A stretch of DNA of 64,000 nucleotides from Methylibium sp035476815 (GTDB lineage Bacteria; Pseudomonadota; Gammaproteobacteria; Burkholderiales; Burkholderiaceae_C): positions 12,093 through 76,092 of the forward strand of contig DATILD010000023.1 of NCBI GenBank assembly GCA_035476815.1, read 5' to 3'. The notes under the pieces were generated by a model that saw only the letters and a program-made list of their open reading frames with translations, had not been told where the DNA came from and ran no database searches. Positions 50,224 through 58,577 of this stretch are shown piece after piece. Both the position numbers and the translations under genes were made by a program. Position 1 is the first letter of the stretch; every line of letters begins with the position of its first letter.

Positions 50224-51558
50224 TCAGTGCGATGTCAACATGATACGTTGACCCAATTGCGCCATCTCGAATGCCGTCGCGAAAACCGCCGCGGCGTACG
50301 CGAACCTGAACCCCTCGTACCGGAAGCTCAGCAAGTGGCTCCGGCGCTGGACGACGAGGTACGCGATCAGCGCGCCGAGGGGCTCCGAGGCCACGCCGAT
50401 CACGAAGCCATCGAACCCGCCGGCCATATACCCGAGCAGGCTGGCCGGGACCACCCAAGCGAGCCGGAGCACGTTGCCGATCAGACCCATGTGGACGTGG
50501 CCGATCGCCAACAGGACGGCTTCGGACGAACTGGCCAGCGCGACCAGCACGCTGCGCACCGAGAAGGCCTGGAGGATGAACCCTGCCTCGTGGTAGCGGT
50601 GATCGAAAGCCACTTCGACCAGCAGCGGAGCCAGCCCGCCGACCCCGGCGGGCACGGCGAGGATCAGTGCATGGAACCGCACGCTGCCCTGGTAGTAGTG
50701 GTGCGCCAGGCTGCCGGGATCGCGCCGGAAGGCCTCGGCACACCGCGGGAACAGAACGGTACGGGCGAGCCGCACGAGTCGGCCGTCGACGATCTGGATG
50801 ATGTTCAGCGCAAGGCCGTACAGGCCCAGCTGACGCAAGTCGAAGAACTTGAGGAAGACGCCCTTGTCGTACTGCGTCATCAGCAGCGTCACGATGCTCG
50901 ACGGCAGCACGAACTTGGTGATCTGGAACAGGTCGGCGGCGGCCGCGCGGTCGATCTGGATGCGCGGACGGTGCTCGCGGTAGAAGCAGTGGCTCAGCGA
51001 CGTCATCAGCAGCCGATGCACGATCATGCCGATGACGATCGCGTAATGGTTGCGCAGCAGCAGCGCGAGTCCGATCGACATCGCCGTGGTCACGGTCACG
51101 GCGAACAGCTCGCACAGGTTGAACAGGCTCGACCGCTGACGACGGATCGCCAGCATGAAAGCCATCGACTCGAGCCCGTCGATGACGAAGCACACCGAGT
51201 ACAGCCGCAGCGCGGGCGCGAGCTCGGGCGCACCGTAGAAGTCGGCCAGCCAGGGCGCCAGCAACAACAGCAGCGTCGCATTGATGCAACCACGGATCAG
51301 CCGCAGCGTCCACGCGGTGTTGATGTACGCCGGCTCTTCGGCCTTCTCGTGGCGCACCATCAGCGTCATCGCGCCGAGGTCCGACATCATGTCGAGCACG
51401 AAGGCGATGGCCGCGATCATGCTCACGATCCCGTAGGCCTCGGGATAGAGGATGCGCGTCGTGATGACGCTGCTGCCGAACTTGATGAGCCCGATCGCCG
51501 CGAAACTGTAGGTTGCGGTGAACAGCTCGCCGCGCATGCCACGCAGATGCAGCTTCAA
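50224..51558 (-). CDS. Wzx-like oligosaccharide flippase
   Basis: A 444-residue polytopic protein of the polysaccharide transporter (PST/MOP) family, about 12-14 membrane helices. Begins MKLHLRGMRGELFTATYSF, with LIKFGSSVITTRILYPEAYG as in Wzx-type proteins. It would move the finished lipid-linked repeat unit across the inner membrane. The TTG at 51556-51558 is taken as start because GGGAGG lies nine bases upstream; ATG at 51537 is an alternative. It is between the sulfotransferase and acyltransferase genes on the minus strand. Confidence 0.87.
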   Translation of the reverse strand: MKLHLRGMRGELFTATYSFAAIGLIKFGSSVITTRILYPEAYGIVSMIAAIAFVLDMMSDLGAMTLMVRHEKAEEPAYINTAWTLRLIRGCINATLLLLLAPWLADFYGAPELAPALRLYSVCFVIDGLESMAFMLAIRRQRSSLFNLCELFAVTVTTAMSIGLALLLRNHYAIVIGMIVHRLLMTSLSHCFYREHRPRIQIDRAAAADLFQITKFVLPSSIVTLLMTQYDKGVFLKFFDLRQLGLYGLALNIIQIVDGRLVRLARTVLFPRCAEAFRRDPGSLAHHYYQGSVRFHALILAVPAGVGGLAPLLVEVAFDHRYHEAGFILQAFSVRSVLVALASSSEAVLLAIGHVHMGLIGNVLRLAWVVPASLLGYMAGGFDGFVIGVASEPLGALIAYLVVQRRSHLLSFRYEGFRFAYAAAVFATAFEMAQLGQRIMLTSH

Positions 51559-51702
51559 TCGGGTCGGCCTCCCTGCCGCGCCGCCTGGGCATTCATGTGT
51601 AGTCGATCCGCCCGCTGCCCTCGCGGGTCCGTCGCGACAGTCCGAATTGGAGCATGACTTGCCTCTGGGCGAACGGCTCGACCGGGGGCGGCCGCCGGCC
51701 GA

Positions 51703-52818
51703 TCAATTCACCATCGCCCGGCCGCCGACCGTCCCGACGGCGCCGCCCGGATTCGCCACCACGCTGAACTGCTTGCGCAGCCGACCCAGCGGCCGCTCGA
51801 TGCCGTGGTAGAGCAGCGCCGCCGCGGCCACGGTGAACACCGCGGCGGTGGGCGCCATGACGGCGAAGGCGCTGCCGACGCTCGCCTTGGCCAGGGCCAG
51901 CATCGACGGATGGATCAGGTAGATCGAATAGCTCAGCAAGCCGAGCCACCGCACCGGCGGCGCGTTCAGCCACCGCATCACGCCCCAGTGCGGGTAGCGG
52001 ATCGCGGTGACGAACACGGCGTACAGGCACAGCCCCTGCAGCGAGTAGCCGACCGTCTCGCGCAGCGCCCGCTCCAACGGGAAGGACAGCAGGATGCAGA
52101 CCACGGACGCCGGCAGCAGGACCCGCTTCCACGTCGACTCGCTGAACCGGGTCGGATCGAGCGCCGGGTTGCCCCACAGCGCCAGGATGCAGCCGAACAG
52201 GATCGAATCGATGCGCGTGTCGGTGGCCAGATAGGTGCGGTCGTAGGGCATGCCCTGGCCGAAGACGAGCACGCAACGCCAGACGAACACGAGCCCGCAG
52301 GCGATCGCCAGCAGCGCCGCCAGCCGCTGCCGCGATCCGGCGCGGACCGCGAGCAGGAACACCGCCGGGAAGACGAGGTAGAAGTGCTCCTCCACGGCGA
52401 GCGACCAGTAGACGGCGGTGTGGGGCGCAATGGGCGCCATCCAGCCGCCCGAAATGATCTGGTAGTTCGTCAGCTGCAGCACCTGCCCGAGCAGCCACCA
52501 CGGGTCCGTCGTTCCCGCGTACCAGCCGTAGGCGGCCGCCAGGGCCAGCACGAGATAGCAGGTGGGGAAGATGCGCAGCGCCCGCCGCAGGTAGAACAGC
52601 CGGAAACTCACCGTCCCGGTGCGCTCGAACTCGATGCGCATCAGCGTGGTGATGAGGTAGCCGGACAGGAAGAAGAACAGCGTGACGCCGAAGTTGCCTG
52701 GCACGACGCTGGGCAGGTTGGCCGCGATCAGCGCATGCGACAGGAACACCGGCAGGATCGCGACGCAGCGCAGACCGTCCAGGGAGGGGATGTAGGGGCC
52801 GCGCTCGGGGTGTGCCAT
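51703..52818 (-). CDS. Acyltransferase family 3 (OafA/YrhL-like), membrane O-acyltransferase
   Basis: A 371-residue integral membrane acyltransferase with about ten helices. Motifs: SLDGLRCVAILPVFLSHALI (conserved His), FRLFYLRRALRIFPTCYL (Arg-rich motif), and YWSLAVEEHFYLVFPAV (SxxxExHFYL motif). Members O-acetylate or otherwise acylate sugars of O-antigens or exopolysaccharide. It sits next to the Wzy-like polymerase (31-base gap). The target could be the polysaccharide; succinylation is also known in the family. Confidence 0.9.
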   Translation of the reverse strand: MAHPERGPYIPSLDGLRCVAILPVFLSHALIAANLPSVVPGNFGVTLFFFLSGYLITTLMRIEFERTGTVSFRLFYLRRALRIFPTCYLVLALAAAYGWYAGTTDPWWLLGQVLQLTNYQIISGGWMAPIAPHTAVYWSLAVEEHFYLVFPAVFLLAVRAGSRQRLAALLAIACGLVFVWRCVLVFGQGMPYDRTYLATDTRIDSILFGCILALWGNPALDPTRFSESTWKRVLLPASVVCILLSFPLERALRETVGYSLQGLCLYAVFVTAIRYPHWGVMRWLNAPPVRWLGLLSYSIYLIHPSMLALAKASVGSAFAVMAPTAAVFTVAAAALLYHGIERPLGRLRKQFSVVANPGGAVGTVGGRAMVN

Positions 52819-52849
52819 GGGGTCGGCCGGCGCGCAGCGCGCCGGCAGT

Positions 52850-54439
52850 TCATTTCCGTCCGGATCCGTGGGGGGAGAACGAGCCCCCCGTGCCCGGCAT
52901 GCGCCGCGGCCCGGGAGCGGCGCGGGGCGCCGCGGCGACCAGCGGCGCCGCCCTGCGCTGCTCGAGCAGCCGGACGCAGGCCACCATCAGCCCGCCCACC
53001 GACCAGTAGAGCGTCGGGATGTCGAGCACCGGGCTCACCGTGCCGATCATGAACAGCATGCCCATCAGCGTCGCGAACAGCGCGCGCCCGAGCAGCTTGC
53101 CCTCGTCGCCATGGTCGCTCACCCGTCGCATGGCGCGCAACAGCGAGGCGCCGGCCACCAGGAAGAAGCCGCAGAACAGCGCCAGCGACACACCGCCGCC
53201 GCGGAGCGCCACCACCACGTAGGTGTTGACCGTGTCGATGATGCCGTGGCCGCCCCGCAGGCTCTCCATCTCGTCGTTGCCGGTGTAGTCGAAGCGCCCG
53301 AAGAAGGGGTTCTGCAGGAACACGCGGTAGGCGACCTCGGCCAGCCGCTCGCGCCCTTCGACGTTGTAGGCCTCGACCGTCCCCACCCAGGGAAGCAGGT
53401 CGATGAAGCGCTGGCCGGCCGGGGTCAGGATCAGCAAGGGCAGGGCCAGCAGCACCGCCAGGCCGATCTTCATGAGTCCCCGCTTGGGCGCCGGACCGAG
53501 CACGACGAAGACCACCACGATGAACGCGGCGCCGACCCACGGGGCCCGCGACAGGGCGCCGACCATCCCGCCCACCAGCACCAGCGCGCCGACCCTGCGC
53601 GCGAGGACGCCCGGCACGAAGCGCTGCAGGTAGAGGTACAGCCCCAGCGCCACGGCGCAGGTGTAGCCGGCCGCGATCGGGTGCCCGATGCTCGCCATCG
53701 CACGCATGCCGCCGGCGCGCCCGAGGTAGGTGCCCCAGCCGTAGTCGAACACGCCCATCGCCGGGGCCAGGCTCACGTAGAGCAGCCGCGAACGCGCGAA
53801 CTCGAACATCAGCATGACGCTGAGGACCAGCACGCCGACCACGAAGGCGGCGATCGCGTCCCGGAAGGCCTTGAGCGTCCGCAGCGACCGGCTCGCCACG
53901 TAGTAGGGCAGGAAGACGTCGGTGAAGGCGTAGAACACGCTGTCCCGCAGCACGCTCGTCACCGTCCGGTACGGCAGGGTCAGCACCACCTCGAGCGCGA
54001 GATAACCCAGCAGCAGCTTGTCGCACCACAAGCGTCCGAACGGGTCGACGCCGGACTGCCCCCGCAACACCAGATAGGTCGGCAGCAGCACGACCAGCGC
54101 CAGCAGGCGCATGAGGTTGATGGAGAACAGTTCGTTGAAGACCCCGAGCCCGGGCACCGAGGCCGCGATCGGCGGCACCGCGAGCATCAGCCCGAAGAAC
54201 AGCGCAAGCCGGTTCGACTCCGCCTTGACCGTCAACGCCAGGACCAGGGCGGCGACGACCATGAAGAGCCAGAAGCTGTGCGTCAGGAAGGCCGCCAGCG
54301 TGAGAACGAACCACAGGTTGCGGCGCCGCCGGAAGTCCTGGGGCGAGCAGGCCTGGGCGGTGATCGGCCCCATCGCGCCGATGAAGACCGCGCCCGCCAG
54401 GACGAGGATCACCGGCAGCGCGATCAGATGCTCAGACAA
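52850..54439 (-). CDS. Wzy-like O-antigen polymerase / ligase family protein
   Basis: A 529-residue protein with about 12 hydrophobic helices, e.g. LIALPVILVLAGAVFIGAMG at the start and LRAMASIGHPIAAGYTCAVAL near residue 250. A large periplasmic loop lies around residues 350-410 (AYNVEGRERLAEVAYRVFLQ then NPFFGRFDY). The R-E-R-L...F.Q.NPFFG pattern is typical of the Wzy/WaaL superfamily. It would polymerise repeat units at the periplasmic face. The TTG at 54437-54439 with GGAG upstream is the likely start. It sits 70 bases downstream of xrtB. Ends with a Pro/Gly-rich tail. Confidence 0.85.
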   Translation of the reverse strand: MSEHLIALPVILVLAGAVFIGAMGPITAQACSPQDFRRRRNLWFVLTLAAFLTHSFWLFMVVAALVLALTVKAESNRLALFFGLMLAVPPIAASVPGLGVFNELFSINLMRLLALVVLLPTYLVLRGQSGVDPFGRLWCDKLLLGYLALEVVLTLPYRTVTSVLRDSVFYAFTDVFLPYYVASRSLRTLKAFRDAIAAFVVGVLVLSVMLMFEFARSRLLYVSLAPAMGVFDYGWGTYLGRAGGMRAMASIGHPIAAGYTCAVALGLYLYLQRFVPGVLARRVGALVLVGGMVGALSRAPWVGAAFIVVVFVVLGPAPKRGLMKIGLAVLLALPLLILTPAGQRFIDLLPWVGTVEAYNVEGRERLAEVAYRVFLQNPFFGRFDYTGNDEMESLRGGHGIIDTVNTYVVVALRGGGVSLALFCGFFLVAGASLLRAMRRVSDHGDEGKLLGRALFATLMGMLFMIGTVSPVLDIPTLYWSVGGLMVACVRLLEQRRAAPLVAAAPRAAPGPRRMPGTGGSFSPHGSGRK

Positions 54440-54508
54440 GCTGCCGTCTCCAGCCAGCGACGCTCGGTGCGCAACGGGCGAGACGCACGCAGCGCAGCGC
54501 GACGGTCG

Positions 54509-55405
54509 TCATGATCGATCGGCGACCGCCCTCGGCGATGCGGGCCGCAGCAGCGCCAGCAGCAGGGCATCGAGCGCGAAGAACGCGACCAGCGCCACCA
54601 GCATCAGCACGATGCCGGCGGCACCGTGCAGAAAACCTTGCCCGGCTTCGTCGCCCAAGTGGTAGGTGATCAGGACGAGCACCATCACCCGCACGATGTT
54701 GGCCGCGAACGCGATCGGCGCGATCGCCGCGATCATCACGGCGTTGTGCAGGCGGCTCGGCCGGCCCATCAGGTACATGAACAGCGAGCCGAGCGCCGCG
54801 AGGCTGAACATCGAATGCAGCCCGGAACAGGCATCGGCCACGAGCATCTGGTACTGGCCAATCGAGATGACGACGCCGCTGCGCGCGATCGGATAGCCCA
54901 CCGCGAACAGCAGCGTCTCGACGATCACCGACACCCACTGCTTCAGCGGCCCGGTCGCCGCGTCGATCAGCGTGCCGGGCAGCGGGATCATGAAGACGAG
55001 GTAGAAGACCGGGAACCAGGCGAGTCGCAACGCCGGCGCCCCCTTGAGCAGCAGCAAGACGCCGCCGACGATGAACAGCTGCGAACCGAACACGAGCACC
55101 GAGACGCCCAGCGACCGCCCCAGGATGTAGGACAGCAGCCCGAACACGAAGACGCTCCAGCCGGCGCCGGCCGACGGTGCCGCAACGCCCTCGGCCAGGG
55201 CTTGCCGCAAGCCCCAGAACAGCCACACCGCGATCGCCAGCACGAGCGGCGCGTGGGCGTTTTCGTCGGTATCCCACAGCGTGCTGGCGGCCGACAGGTA
55301 GACCGGCAGGTACATCGCCAGCATCCCGGCCATCGCCCAGACCGCCCCGGACTGCCACCATCGGCCGCGCAGCCCGGCCAGACCGTTCAGCGCCGACGAG
55401 CTCAC
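54509..55405 (-). CDS. xrtB: Exosortase B (XrtB, EpsH-type)
   Basis: A 298-residue polytopic membrane protein of the exosortase B group (EpsH). Catalytic-type residues: Cys in VADACSGLHSMFSLAA, Arg in AANIVRVMVLVLITYHLG, and His in GQGFLHGAAGIVLM. It has about eight helices. Exosortases cut and anchor PEP-CTERM proteins; in EPS loci XrtB is tied to biofilm matrix. The GTG at 55403-55405 overlaps the EpsG stop (GTGA), so it is translationally coupled to epsG. No PEP-CTERM protein was seen in the window; XrtB substrates must lie elsewhere in the genome. Confidence 0.93.
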   Translation of the reverse strand: MSSSALNGLAGLRGRWWQSGAVWAMAGMLAMYLPVYLSAASTLWDTDENAHAPLVLAIAVWLFWGLRQALAEGVAAPSAGAGWSVFVFGLLSYILGRSLGVSVLVFGSQLFIVGGVLLLLKGAPALRLAWFPVFYLVFMIPLPGTLIDAATGPLKQWVSVIVETLLFAVGYPIARSGVVISIGQYQMLVADACSGLHSMFSLAALGSLFMYLMGRPSRLHNAVMIAAIAPIAFAANIVRVMVLVLITYHLGDEAGQGFLHGAAGIVLMLVALVAFFALDALLLALLRPASPRAVADRS

Positions 55406-56301
55406 TTCTTCTTCCGGCCGGTCGGGATGTCGTTGAGGACCGAGCCGACGACCGCGACCCCGGCGCCGGTCAACCAGGACACCATGCCGTTGAACATGTG
55501 CACGCGCGTCTGGCCGCCGCGCGCCACCACGAGGGCGGCGCCCGCGCCCATCGAGATCGGGATCGCGTCCTCGGAGGCGCTGAGCGCCGGCGTGTCGATG
55601 ATCACGGCGTCGTAGGAGCTGCGAACATGCGACAGCAGTTCGGCGAAGCTGGGCCGGTTCAGCAGCTCCAGGGCGTTCGGCGGCACCGGCCCGGCCGGCA
55701 GCACCGAGAGGCCACCCAGGTCGGAGATGCGGATGATCGCCTCCTCCCTCGACCGCTGCGCCAGCAAGGTCGACAGGCCGACCTTGTTGTCGAGCATGAA
55801 GAGCTCGTGCTGGCGCGGCGAGCGCATGTCGGCATCGATCAGCAGCGTGCGTTCGCCGAGCTGCGCGAACACCACCGCGAGGTTGGCGGCGATGTAGCTG
55901 CGTCCCTCGCCGCGATGGGTGCCGACCACCGACAGCACTTGCCGGCCCTCGAACTTGTCGAACCAGCGCAGCATCAGCTGGCTGCGCACCGCGCGGAAGC
56001 GGTCGACGCTGACGCTGAACGGCTGGTAGGCCGCGACCACCTCCTCGCTGACGGTCTTCGCGCGTTCGCTGAGCCGCAGGTAGGCAAAGTCGAACTGCCG
56101 CGCCAGCGCGAACTGCACGTCGGCATCGGTCAGCAGGCCGAGCCGGATGCCGGCCTCGCCGAAACGCAGGTTGTTCTGCCGCTGCAGGCGAAGGATCGCC
56201 TCCGCGCTGTCGATCGACAGCACGCCGGCGTCGACCAGGATCGCGCCGATGGTTCGGTTCGCCCTCGGCAGGGTCGGGACCGTGGTGACGCTCATGCGCA
56301 T
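55402..56301 (-). CDS. epsG: EpsG, chain-length determinant tyrosine kinase (BY-kinase)
   Basis: A 299-residue cytoplasmic ATPase of the EpsG family, partner of EpsF. The N-terminal 70 residues (IGAILVDAGVLSIDSAEAIL, then GIRLGLLTDADVQFALARQ) resemble the MshEN domain of secretion ATPases, which can bind c-di-GMP. The ATPase domain starts near 120 with GTHRGEGRSYIAANLAVVF, where the Walker A loop carries Arg in place of the last Lys, then RTLLIDADMRSP (Walker A') and VIIDTPALS (Walker B). The C terminus ends KKK with no Tyr cluster, so tail autophosphorylation seems unlikely. ATG at 56299-56301 overlaps the EpsF stop by one base. Confidence 0.9.
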   Translation of the reverse strand: MRMSVTTVPTLPRANRTIGAILVDAGVLSIDSAEAILRLQRQNNLRFGEAGIRLGLLTDADVQFALARQFDFAYLRLSERAKTVSEEVVAAYQPFSVSVDRFRAVRSQLMLRWFDKFEGRQVLSVVGTHRGEGRSYIAANLAVVFAQLGERTLLIDADMRSPRQHELFMLDNKVGLSTLLAQRSREEAIIRISDLGGLSVLPAGPVPPNALELLNRPSFAELLSHVRSSYDAVIIDTPALSASEDAIPISMGAGAALVVARGGQTRVHMFNGMVSWLTGAGVAVVGSVLNDIPTGRKKK

Positions 56302-57710
56302 CAGGTCGCTCCCGCGTGAGGCAGTGTCGGCACCGCCGGTCCGGCGCCGTAGGACAGTTGACGGAACACCGGCTGCTTCGATCCCGGCAGGCCGAGCACG
56401 CCGAGCACCGGGACGCCTTCCATGGCCATCAGGTCTTCCGGCGCGCGCACCCGACGGTCGATGAACTCGAGCCCGAGCGCCGCCGCCACGGCGGCCAGCA
56501 GCGCGCCCGCGACCGCGATGCCCAGACGCTTGAGCGCCTTGGCCATCGACGGCTCGCTCGGCTCGATGGCCGGGCTCATGACGCGCACGTTGGTCTGGTT
56601 GGTCTGGCTCTCGAGGCTGAGCTGGCTGAGCCGCGAGCGGGCGTTCTCGTAGGCACGCTGAGCGTTCTCGACGTCCCGGACCAGCACCTGGATGTCGTCG
56701 CGCGAGCCGCGCAGCGCCAGCACGCGCGCCTTCTGCTGCTCGACCAGCGACTGCAGCTCGCCGAGCTTGCGGGCGCTGGCGCGCGATGCCGCGAAGGTGC
56801 TGCCGGACACCCGCTGCATCTCGGCCGAGATCTGGCGCTTCAGCTCGGTGATCTGCGATTCGAGCGCCAGCCGCTGCGGGTGGTTGCTCCCGACGATGTT
56901 GCTGATCTCGGTCAGGCGCGTCTGCGCCGTCGCGAGCTGCGACTTCAGGCCCTGCACCGCCGAGCTCTGCTGCACGTCGGGCGACGCCTCACCGCCGGAC
57001 GTCTGCTGCCGGCTCGACGCCTCGGCTTGCTCGGCCTGTGCCGAGGCGACCTGCGTCATCAGCATCGTCAGGCGGCTGGTCTCCTGCTCGAGACGCTCGT
57101 CGGTGATGCCCTTCTCCTGCTGGTACTTGGAGAGCCGGGCCTGCGCGGCTTCGAGGTCCGCGCGCAACACCTTGGATTGCTCGTCGAACCACGCGGCGTA
57201 CTGCCGCGCCGGTTCGACCCGCAGGTCCACCGCCACGTCGAGATAGGACTGCGCGAACGCATTCGCGGCCGCGGCGGCGAATTTCGGGTCGGGCGCGGTG
57301 AACGACAGGTTGATGAAGTTCGTCCCGCGCGAGGGCTCGACGGCCAGCCCGCTCAGCAGCAGTTCACCGTAGTAGCGCTCTATCGGCGTCTTGCCGCCGG
57401 TTTCGTCGAGCCAGCCCTTCACGGCGTTCTCCGACTTGTCGACGCCCAGCGCCTTGACCACGCGGCTGGCGACGCGCTCGCTGCGGATGATGTCGACCTG
57501 CGTGGCCACGAACGCCGGCTGGAGCATCGACGGCGCCATCACCCCGAGGATCGGATCGGGTCGGGTCTCGACCAGCATCGACACATCGGCCACGTACTGC
57601 TTGGGCTGCATCAGCTGATAGCCCACCCCCGCGCCGCCGACCAGCAGCAGCACCAGCAGGAACACCCAGCGCCGGGCCCACAGCATCCTCAGGTACTGAC
57701 CGATCGACAT
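56301..57710 (-). CDS. epsF: EpsF, polysaccharide chain-length determinant (Wzz/PCP family)
   Basis: A 469-residue polysaccharide co-polymerase. Two membrane helices bracket a long coiled-coil periplasmic part: near residue 15 (WVFLLVLLLVGGAGVGYQL) and about 390 (LGIAVAGALLAAVAAALGLEF). The coiled coil (residues about 160-350) includes LEAAQARLSKYQQEKGITDE and ITELKRQISAEMQRVSG. The second helix is preceded by AIEPSEPSMAKALKRLGIA, as in PCP-2a proteins. It works with the separate kinase EpsG and the outer-membrane EpsE channel to set chain length and exit. It is 18 bases downstream of epsE. Confidence 0.93.
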   Translation of the reverse strand: MSIGQYLRMLWARRWVFLLVLLLVGGAGVGYQLMQPKQYVADVSMLVETRPDPILGVMAPSMLQPAFVATQVDIIRSERVASRVVKALGVDKSENAVKGWLDETGGKTPIERYYGELLLSGLAVEPSRGTNFINLSFTAPDPKFAAAAANAFAQSYLDVAVDLRVEPARQYAAWFDEQSKVLRADLEAAQARLSKYQQEKGITDERLEQETSRLTMLMTQVASAQAEQAEASSRQQTSGGEASPDVQQSSAVQGLKSQLATAQTRLTEISNIVGSNHPQRLALESQITELKRQISAEMQRVSGSTFAASRASARKLGELQSLVEQQKARVLALRGSRDDIQVLVRDVENAQRAYENARSRLSQLSLESQTNQTNVRVMSPAIEPSEPSMAKALKRLGIAVAGALLAAVAAALGLEFIDRRVRAPEDLMAMEGVPVLGVLGLPGSKQPVFRQLSYGAGPAVPTLPHAGAT

Positions 57711-57728
57711 GTCGATGTCCTCCGCGGC

Positions 57729-58577
57729 TCAGAACAGGCTCTCGCGCACGTACAGCACGTCGCCGTCGCGCATCGGGTCGTCCATCCCCGGTTGGATGAT
57801 CTGGACCTTGCCGTCGGACGAACGGCGGTGCAGCCGTATGCCCTTCTCGGTGCCGCGCGCCGTCAGCCCACCCGCGGTCGCGAGCGTCTGAAGAACCGTC
57901 AGACCACGTTCCAGCCGGTGGGCACCCGGCCGCTGGACCTCGCCGTAGATGTAGATCGAAGGCGCGCGGTCCACCCAGACCACGTCCTCGTTCTGCAGCA
58001 GCACGTCCTCGCTGCGCCGATCGGGGCCGAACACGCGCGGCAGGTCGACCTCGACGCGATACGGCTTGCCGTTGCGCGTGCCGACGACGGTGACGATATC
58101 CGCCCCCGTCGGCGAGATGCCGCCCGCCGTCGCGAGGAGGTCCGTGAGGCGCAGTTCGCCCGTCTCGATCGGATAGCGTCCCGGCCGACCCACCTGGCCG
58201 AGCACCGAGACCTGGTTGCCGCGCACCTGCGACACCTGCACCGACACCTGCGGCTGCTTGACGTAGTTGCCGTCGCGCAAGGCGTCGGCGATGCGCCGTT
58301 CGGCCTGGGACGTGGTCAGCCCGCGCAAGTTGACCGTGCCGATCAGTGGAAAGGTGATGGATCCGGCCTCGGTGATGCGCGTTTCGACGCTGAGGTCGGG
58401 GTTCTGGAACACCGTGATGCGCACCTGATCGCCCGGTGCGAGCCGGTACTCCGGAGCGGTCGCGCGCGTGGCGGCCGCCGGTGGGGTCGCCGGCGGCGTC
58501 TGGGCCAAGACCGCCCCGCTGGCGGCCACGAGGGCGCCCGTCAGCAGGCGCCGAGCGATCGAGACAATCTGGTTCAT
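57729..58577 (-). CDS. epsE: EpsE, polysaccharide export protein (Wza family)
   Basis: A 282-residue exported protein with signal peptide (IARRLLTGALVAASGAVLA, cut after AQ-type site). The Poly_export domain starts near residue 42 (YRLAPGDQVRITVFQNPDLS), and SLBB domains follow (VSVLGQVGRPGRYPIETGEL; SIYIYGEVQRPGAHRLERGL). This is the outer-membrane or periplasmic export channel of the EPS line. No lipobox Cys was seen after the signal, unlike classic Wza. The ATG at 58575-58577 overlaps the EpsD stop (ATGA). Confidence 0.93.
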   Translation of the reverse strand: MNQIVSIARRLLTGALVAASGAVLAQTPPATPPAAATRATAPEYRLAPGDQVRITVFQNPDLSVETRITEAGSITFPLIGTVNLRGLTTSQAERRIADALRDGNYVKQPQVSVQVSQVRGNQVSVLGQVGRPGRYPIETGELRLTDLLATAGGISPTGADIVTVVGTRNGKPYRVEVDLPRVFGPDRRSEDVLLQNEDVVWVDRAPSIYIYGEVQRPGAHRLERGLTVLQTLATAGGLTARGTEKGIRLHRRSSDGKVQIIQPGMDDPMRDGDVLYVRESLF

